DNA from: Chiridota heheva
Lineage: Eukaryota; Echinodermata; Holothuroidea; Apodida; Chiridotidae
Length of the DNA stretch: 64,000 nt
Direction of reading: 5' to 3'
NCBI GenBank assembly: GCA_020152595.1
Contig: JAIGNY010001856.1
Span: forward strand, 559,001 to 623,000
Shown here: piece by piece, positions 59,636 through 64,000 of the stretch
How positions within the stretch are numbered: the first letter of the stretch is position 1
How the letters are laid out: every line of letters starts with the position of its first letter
Notes under the pieces: model-generated
The model's database searches: none
What the model was told of the DNA's origin: nothing
The model's input: only the letters and a program-made list of their open reading frames with translations
Made by a program: the position numbers and the translations under genes

Positions 59636-60420
59636 ATGACGGTATTTACTGTTCTAGTTAATTTGTGATATAAGACTGGGTGGACAGCTGACAAATTTTT
59701 ACTGTACATATAATTCTTTAAATTTTTTCCTAAACCTCAGTCACGGAAGATGATGTGAAAGTAAATTTCTCGTAGAATTTGCAGGATAAAGACGTAAAAC
59801 GATTTGGTTAGAAATTGTTGCAAAGAATTATTGTATAGTGGAAAATAAAAATAAGAAAAATAAAAAATTATAAAGAAAAATACCAAGATAAGCCCATGTT
59901 ATGCATCACAAATTTGCATAACAAATTGCATAGTGATGCCCAAGATTTTAAAATGCCATAAAATTGACAATTTGTAGTCATTTTCACATCTAGAAGAAGA
60001 TACCACTGCATCTACTTTTTATTTGTTAAAACATGTTACTCGATTGTACCGTTTGTACGATCTCATTTAAATTTCATCAATCAATTTATAATTTTCAAGA
60101 TGTATAGATATGTATGTATATATTTAAATTGTAATTGTTTGGCTGGAATAAAGTACTTGAAAGAAAATGAAAATACAGTGTGATATTCAGCTACTCTCCT
60201 TCACACAATGACATGTGTGGTTCACTAAAAAGCAAGGATTTGTTATGATAAAATAAAAACAATTAAGACTAAGAGCAGCAATACCAGTTACTGTATCTCT
60301 TAAAGATTTTAACTTTTACCAATTTTGATAAGGCTTTTTGTTTTTCCATGGGGTATACTGGATATTCAAGGAATTTCACTACTGTTGTGGAGAGCTACTA
60401 GTCTAAACATCTTCATAAAA
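59636..60420. other. No gene seen
   Basis: AT-rich DNA with several AATAAA-like words. No coding sequence. Confidence 0.45.
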
Positions 60421-60930
60421 TTGCCTCTTATTAGGAAGAAACTTTAGGCCTTAAAAGTGGTGCAAATTTATTTACATAAGTGCCCCAGGCTTTGTATTTT
60501 CATGCGTTTTACTGAATTTTCAAGGAATTTCAATAATGTTGTCTAGAGCTACCATTCTAAATATCTTGAAAAAAACTGCCTCGTGGTAGTATTTTTAATG
60601 CCGTATTGGACCTATTAAGCACACCTGTTTTAATAAGCCCCTACCCTATAATTCGATACCTATACCGTATTGGACCTATTAAGCACACCTGTTCTAATAA
60701 GCCCCTACCCTATAATACAATACAGTATTCAACCTATTAAGTACACCTGTTCTAATTAGCCCCTTCCTTCATTTTTTAAATTGATAACATAAATCTATTT
60801 GATTAATTTGAAGGCTTGAAATACTCCAGTGTTATTAATTTGTTTGTGTGTGACACTCACAATGTGTTGGATATTGTGGGGATGTATGCACAGGGTAGTT
60901 TGATAACACACTGTATATGGCTCCTGAGCA
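60421..60930 (+). repeat. Dispersed repeat R2, flank of the big array
   Basis: 60425-60475 repeats the R2 tail ('TTATTAGGAAGAAACTTTAG', 'AAAAGTGGTGCAA'). 60597-60770 has three tandem copies of 'CGTATTGGACCTATTAAGCA'+'CACCTGTTCTAATAAGCCCC'. 60900-60930 leads with 'ACACACTGTATATGGCTCCT' into the array. Confidence 0.75.
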
Positions 60931-62275
60931 TGGGCGCCTATTAGGAAGCTCCTGAGCATGGGCCCCTATTAGGAAGCTCCTGAGCATGGGCGCCTATTAG
61001 GAAGCTCCTGAGCATGGGCGCCTATTAGGAAGAAAAGGGCGCCTATTAGGAAGCTCCTGAGCATGGGCCCCTATTAGGAAGCTCCTGAGCATGGGCCCCT
61101 ATTAGGAAGCTCCTGAGCATGGGCGCCTATTAGGAAGCTCCTGAGCATGGGCGCCATTGGGCGCCTATTAGGAAGCTCCTGAGCATGGGCGCCTATTAGG
61201 AAGCTCCTGAGCATGGGCGCCTATTAGGAAGCTCCTGAGCATGGGCCCCTATTAGGAAGCTCCTGAGCATGGGCTATTAGGAAGCTCCTGAGCATGGGCC
61301 CCTATTAGGAAGCTCCTGAGCATGGGCGCCATTAGGAAGCTCCTGAGCATGGGCCCCTATTAGGAAGCTCCTGAGCATGGGCCCCTATTAGGAAGCTCCT
61401 GAGCATGGGCGCCTATTAGGAAGCTCCTGAGCATGGGCCCCTATTAGGAAGCTCCTGAGCATGGGCGCCTATTAGGAAGCTCCTGAGCATGGGCGCCTAT
61501 TAGGAAGCTCCTGAGCATGGGCCCCTATTAGGAAGCTCCTGAGCATGGGCGCCTATTAGGAAGCTCCTGAGCATGGGCCCCTATTAGGAAGCTCCTGAGC
61601 ATGGGCGCCTATTAGGAAGCTCCTGAGCATGGGCCCCTATTAGGAAGCTCCTGAGCATGGGCGCCTATTAGGAAGCTCCTGAGCATGGGCGCCTATTAGG
61701 AAGCTCCTGAGCATGGGCCCCTATTAGGAAGCTCCTGAGCATGGGCGCCTATTAGGAAGAAAAGGGCGCCTATTAGGAAGCTCCTGAGCATGGGCCCCTA
61801 TTAGGAAGCTCCTGAGCATGGGGCCTATTAGGAAGCTCCTGAGCATGGGCCCCTATTAGGAAGCTCCTGAGCATGGGCGCCTATTAGGAAGCTCCTGAGC
61901 ATGGGCCCTATTAGGAAGCTCCTGAGCATGGGCCCTATTAGGAAGCTCCTGAGCATGGGCCCTATTAGGAAGCTCCTGAGCATGGGCGCCTATTAGGAAG
62001 CTCCTGAGCATGGGCGCCTATTAGGAAGCTCCTGAGCATGGGCCCCTATTAGGAAGCTCCTGAGCATGGGCCCCTATTAGGAAGCTCCTGAGCATGGGCG
62101 CCTATTAGGAAGCTCCTGAGCATGGGCGCCTATTAGGAAGCTCCTGAGCATGGGCGCCTATTAGGAAGCTCCTGAGCATGGGCCCCTATTAGGAAGCTCC
62201 TGAGCATGGGCGCCTATTAGGAAGCTCCTGAGCATGGGCCCCTATTAGGAAGAAAAGGGCGCCTATTAGGAAAAA
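60925..62275 (+). repeat. 28 bp array inside R2, about 48 copies
   Basis: Unit GAAGCTCCTGAGCATGGGCG then CCTATTAG, with a G/C switch (GGGCGCC or GGGCCCC) scattered through it. An 'AAGAAAAGGGCGCC' junction recurs at about 61029, 61756 and 62250. The array exits into the ordinary R2 tail at 62268. Confidence 0.97.
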
Positions 62276-62370
62276 ACTTTGGACCCTAAAAGTGGTGCAA
62301 TTTTATTTACATGTAAATACAATATCTAGTCTTAGTTTTCTTTCTCCATCTTTTTTCATTTTTTTTACAG

Positions 62371-62542
62371 AATGGAGAAAAAGAGACTTACAAGAAGGTG
62401 AAAACCCCTGAGAAATCCTATGAGGTGAAGGATAGGGGCAGCTGGGGGAAGCACCTTGATTTTATGCTCTCATGCATCGGGTATGCAGTGGGACTGGGCA
62501 ACATATGGAGATTCCCCTACTTGTGTTATCGAAATGGTGGAG
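62371..62542 (+). CDS. SLC6 transporter, TM1 exon
   Basis: Exon of a sodium- and chloride-coupled SLC6 transporter, after a T-rich tract and TTTTACAG and ending G|GTGAGA in phase 1. It reads a lysine-rich cytoplasmic segment, then [20 protein letters not shown] and [18 protein letters not shown]. The GLGN..WRFPY core of TM1 holds the sodium-binding asparagine and is nearly invariant in the family. RGSWG..DF and GYAVGLGN look closest to the glycine/B0,+ amino-acid branch, but GABA/taurine-type is not excluded. Upstream exons were not found; the 28 bp array may lie in the preceding intron. Confidence 0.93.
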
Positions 62543-62989
62543 GTGAGATGAAAGATTAACATAGTACATGTAGCTCAATAGGTTTTGTATTAATCTTACA
62601 TGAAAGTGCATGTGGCCTCTGCTGTCATCCATTACTGTAAGTCTGGAGGGGATGTAATCCAAACAGTGAAATTGAATTTTCAAAGGATGACAAGTTTCTG
62701 TATCCTTTTCAAGACTTCAAAAGGTATGACAATAACCACATTTTGATTATCACTGCAGCATCGGACAAATCGTTCGAATAGTGAAATTGGTAGCTTCACC
62801 AACCTAGATGCATAGAAAAGCACAGTTAAAGTCATACAAACCAATAACTAAAAGGGAGCAATAACAGAGAGGCAGGTTTGTTGAGAGTCAATGTAGCCCC
62901 AAGGACAAACATGTTTTGCTTTCAGTGACCTCATTGACCTGCCTTCTATTACAAGGGTCCTCCATTCATACATACATGAATCACAAATT

Positions 62990-63200
62990 TGAATAGGAAT
63001 TTGCATATAGAGATTTGAATAAGAATTTGCATATAGAGATTTGAATAAGAATTTGCATATATAGATTTGAATAAGAATTTGCATATAGAAATTTGAATAG
63101 GAATTTGCATATAGAGTTTTGAATAAGAATTTGCATATAGAGATTTGAATAAGAATTTGCATATAGAGATTTGAATAAGAATTTGCATATAGAGATTTGA
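62990..63200. repeat. 26 bp minisatellite, eight copies
   Basis: TTGCATATAG starts at 63001 and then every 26 bases to 63183. The unit is GAATTTGCATATAGAGATTT plus GAATAA. Long minus-strand open frames here come from the repeat. Confidence 0.97.
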
Positions 63201-63248
63201 ACATAAAAAATAAAAAAAGCTGTAAAATGGTCAATACCAAACTGATCG

Positions 63249-63341
63249 ACTGGGGCAATTCCGCAGTTGGTAAAGGAATAACAGACTGCGGAATATTCTG
63301 CAGTCGGTAATGAAATTACAGACTGCAGAATTACCCCCAGT
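63249..63341. repeat. 93 bp palindromic MITE-like element
   Basis: Left ACTGGGGCAATTCCGCAGT and right ACTGCAGAATTACCCCCAGT are inverted copies with few mismatches. The centre holds another inverted pair, GACTGCGGAAT / ATTCTGCAGTC. No clear target duplication. Confidence 0.7.
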
Positions 63342-63456
63342 GTTTTGATGTGTATGTAACAGGGTGGTAATATGTTTTTTCAACAATTTAGCAAATAGTT
63401 GTCTCTACCACTTCTTATATAAAACCTACTGTTTGAATTCCCTTGTTTGTTTGCAG

Positions 63457-63588
63457 GTGCATTCTTGATTCCATATTTCACGATGATGCTCCTCGCTGGC
63501 ATGCCACTCATGTTCCTGGAGCTTGCGTTTGGTCAATACGCAGGGGAAGGTCCTATCACCATCTGGGGGGCGTGTCCAATCTTTGCAG
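63457..63588 (+). CDS. SLC6 transporter, TM2 exon
   Basis: A 132-base exon, TTTGCAG before and G|GTTGGT after, joining the TM1 exon in phase 1 through the shared glycine codon (NGGG|AFLIPYF). It reads AFLIPYFTMMLLAGMPLMFL (TM2), then ELAFGQYAGEGPITIWGACP and IFAG. The P-x-x-F-x-E-x-x-x-GQ signature at the end of TM2 is diagnostic of SLC6. The following exon is outside the window. Confidence 0.93.
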
Positions 63589-63663
63589 GTTGGTTTTATA
63601 AAACTCATTTATTATCGTTTCAAAACATCAGATTACATTGCAATTGAAGAGATGAGTCGTGAT

Positions 63664-64000
63664 TCATGAAGTAATCTGTTAGTCCATGAGCCCGACACCA
63701 AGTGATCTGTTAGTCCATGAGCCGGACACCAAGTGATCTGTTGGTCCATGAGCCAGACACCAAGTGATCTGTTAGTCCATGAGCCGGACACCAAGTGATC
63801 TGTTGGTCCATGAGCCAGACACCAAGTGATCTGTTAGTCCATGAGCCGGACACCAAGTGATCTGTTGGTCCATGAGCCAGACACCAAGTGATCTGTTAGT
63901 CCATGAGCCAGACACCAAGTGATCTGTTAGTCCATGAGCCAGACACCAAGTGATCTGTTAGTCCATGAGCCAGACACCAAGTGATCTGTTAGTCCATGAG
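63664..64000. repeat. 31 bp minisatellite, runs off the window
   Basis: About eleven copies of AGTGATCTGTTAGTCCATGA plus GCCAGACACCA in the next SLC6 intron. In the middle (63690-63870) units alternate TTAGTCC..CCGG with TTGGTCC..CCAG, giving a 62-base higher-order unit. Later copies are uniform. Confidence 0.97.

Larger units (their letters stand above)
62543..63456 (+). other. SLC6 intron with repeats
   Basis: A 914-base intron bounded by GTGAGA and TTTGCAG, phase 1. It holds a 26 bp array and a 93 bp palindromic element; the rest shows nothing. Confidence 0.85.

Noticed and set aside
58305..59668. Several Met/His/Pro/Ser- or Gly/Cys/His-rich open frames
   Set aside because: Translations of the 24 bp minisatellite on both strands.
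62848..63258. 136-codon minus frame of repeated YANSYSNLYMQI-like text
   Set aside because: It is the 26 bp intronic minisatellite read in reverse.

Overview
This is a eukaryotic, animal-type, AT-rich window dominated by repeats. It has split exons with consensus splice sites, 5'-truncated LINEs, a DIRS-type retrotransposon, a piggyBac element, many minisatellite arrays and no operon-like gene packing. The two best genes are a uronyl/heparan 2-O-sulfotransferase-like gene and an SLC6 neurotransmitter/amino-acid transporter. Both are metazoan families. DIRS plus CR1-like LINEs and dense tandem arrays suggest a marine invertebrate, possibly an echinoderm or another non-vertebrate deuterostome, but the species cannot be named from the sequence.

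Layout. 1-3.1 kb: a small palindromic repeat, then an intron-poor sulfotransferase gene (2062-3056, +) whose membrane anchor and catalytic domain are one base out of frame. 3.1-16 kb: no convincing genes. It holds a dispersed family of elements with internal AT-rich degenerate repeats, a tRNA-derived SINE head, a 39-40 bp minisatellite, and several copies of an unnamed ~220 bp dispersed repeat (here called R1), one of which is split by a 1.6 kb insertion. 16-31 kb: decayed CR1/Jockey-like LINE pieces (16.4 kb +, 17.9-19.9 kb -, 27.7 kb +, 30.1 kb -), a 70 bp near-perfect palindrome, and long empty stretches. 31.6-34.8 kb: a decayed DIRS element with reverse transcriptase, RNase H, tyrosine recombinase and terminal/internal repeats.

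35-53 kb: a mosaic of nested insertions and arrays. A 55 bp satellite is interrupted by a 6.2 kb element with ~27 bp inverted ends and a TA duplication. That element contains a 2.7 kb piggyBac flanked by TTAA with two spliced coding exons. Other arrays have 25, 39 and 73 bp units. A pair of paralogous segments lies 16 kb apart (35.2 and 51.8 kb), and there is a broken gene of an uncharacterised family on the minus strand (46.7-48.0 kb).

53-64 kb: a palindromic repeat, a tandem array whose unit changes in steps (16, 18, 23 bp), a 2 kb element with palindromic inverted ends carrying a 24 bp minisatellite, and a ~48-copy 28 bp array. The array lies just upstream of two SLC6 exons (62371-62542 and 63457-63588), whose introns also carry arrays. 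The SLC6 gene continues beyond the window.

The sulfotransferase and transporter show no functional link. The recurring theme is repeats inside repeats: most long arrays appear to be local expansions of a short segment of a dispersed element, because unexpanded copies of the same segment can be seen elsewhere in the window.
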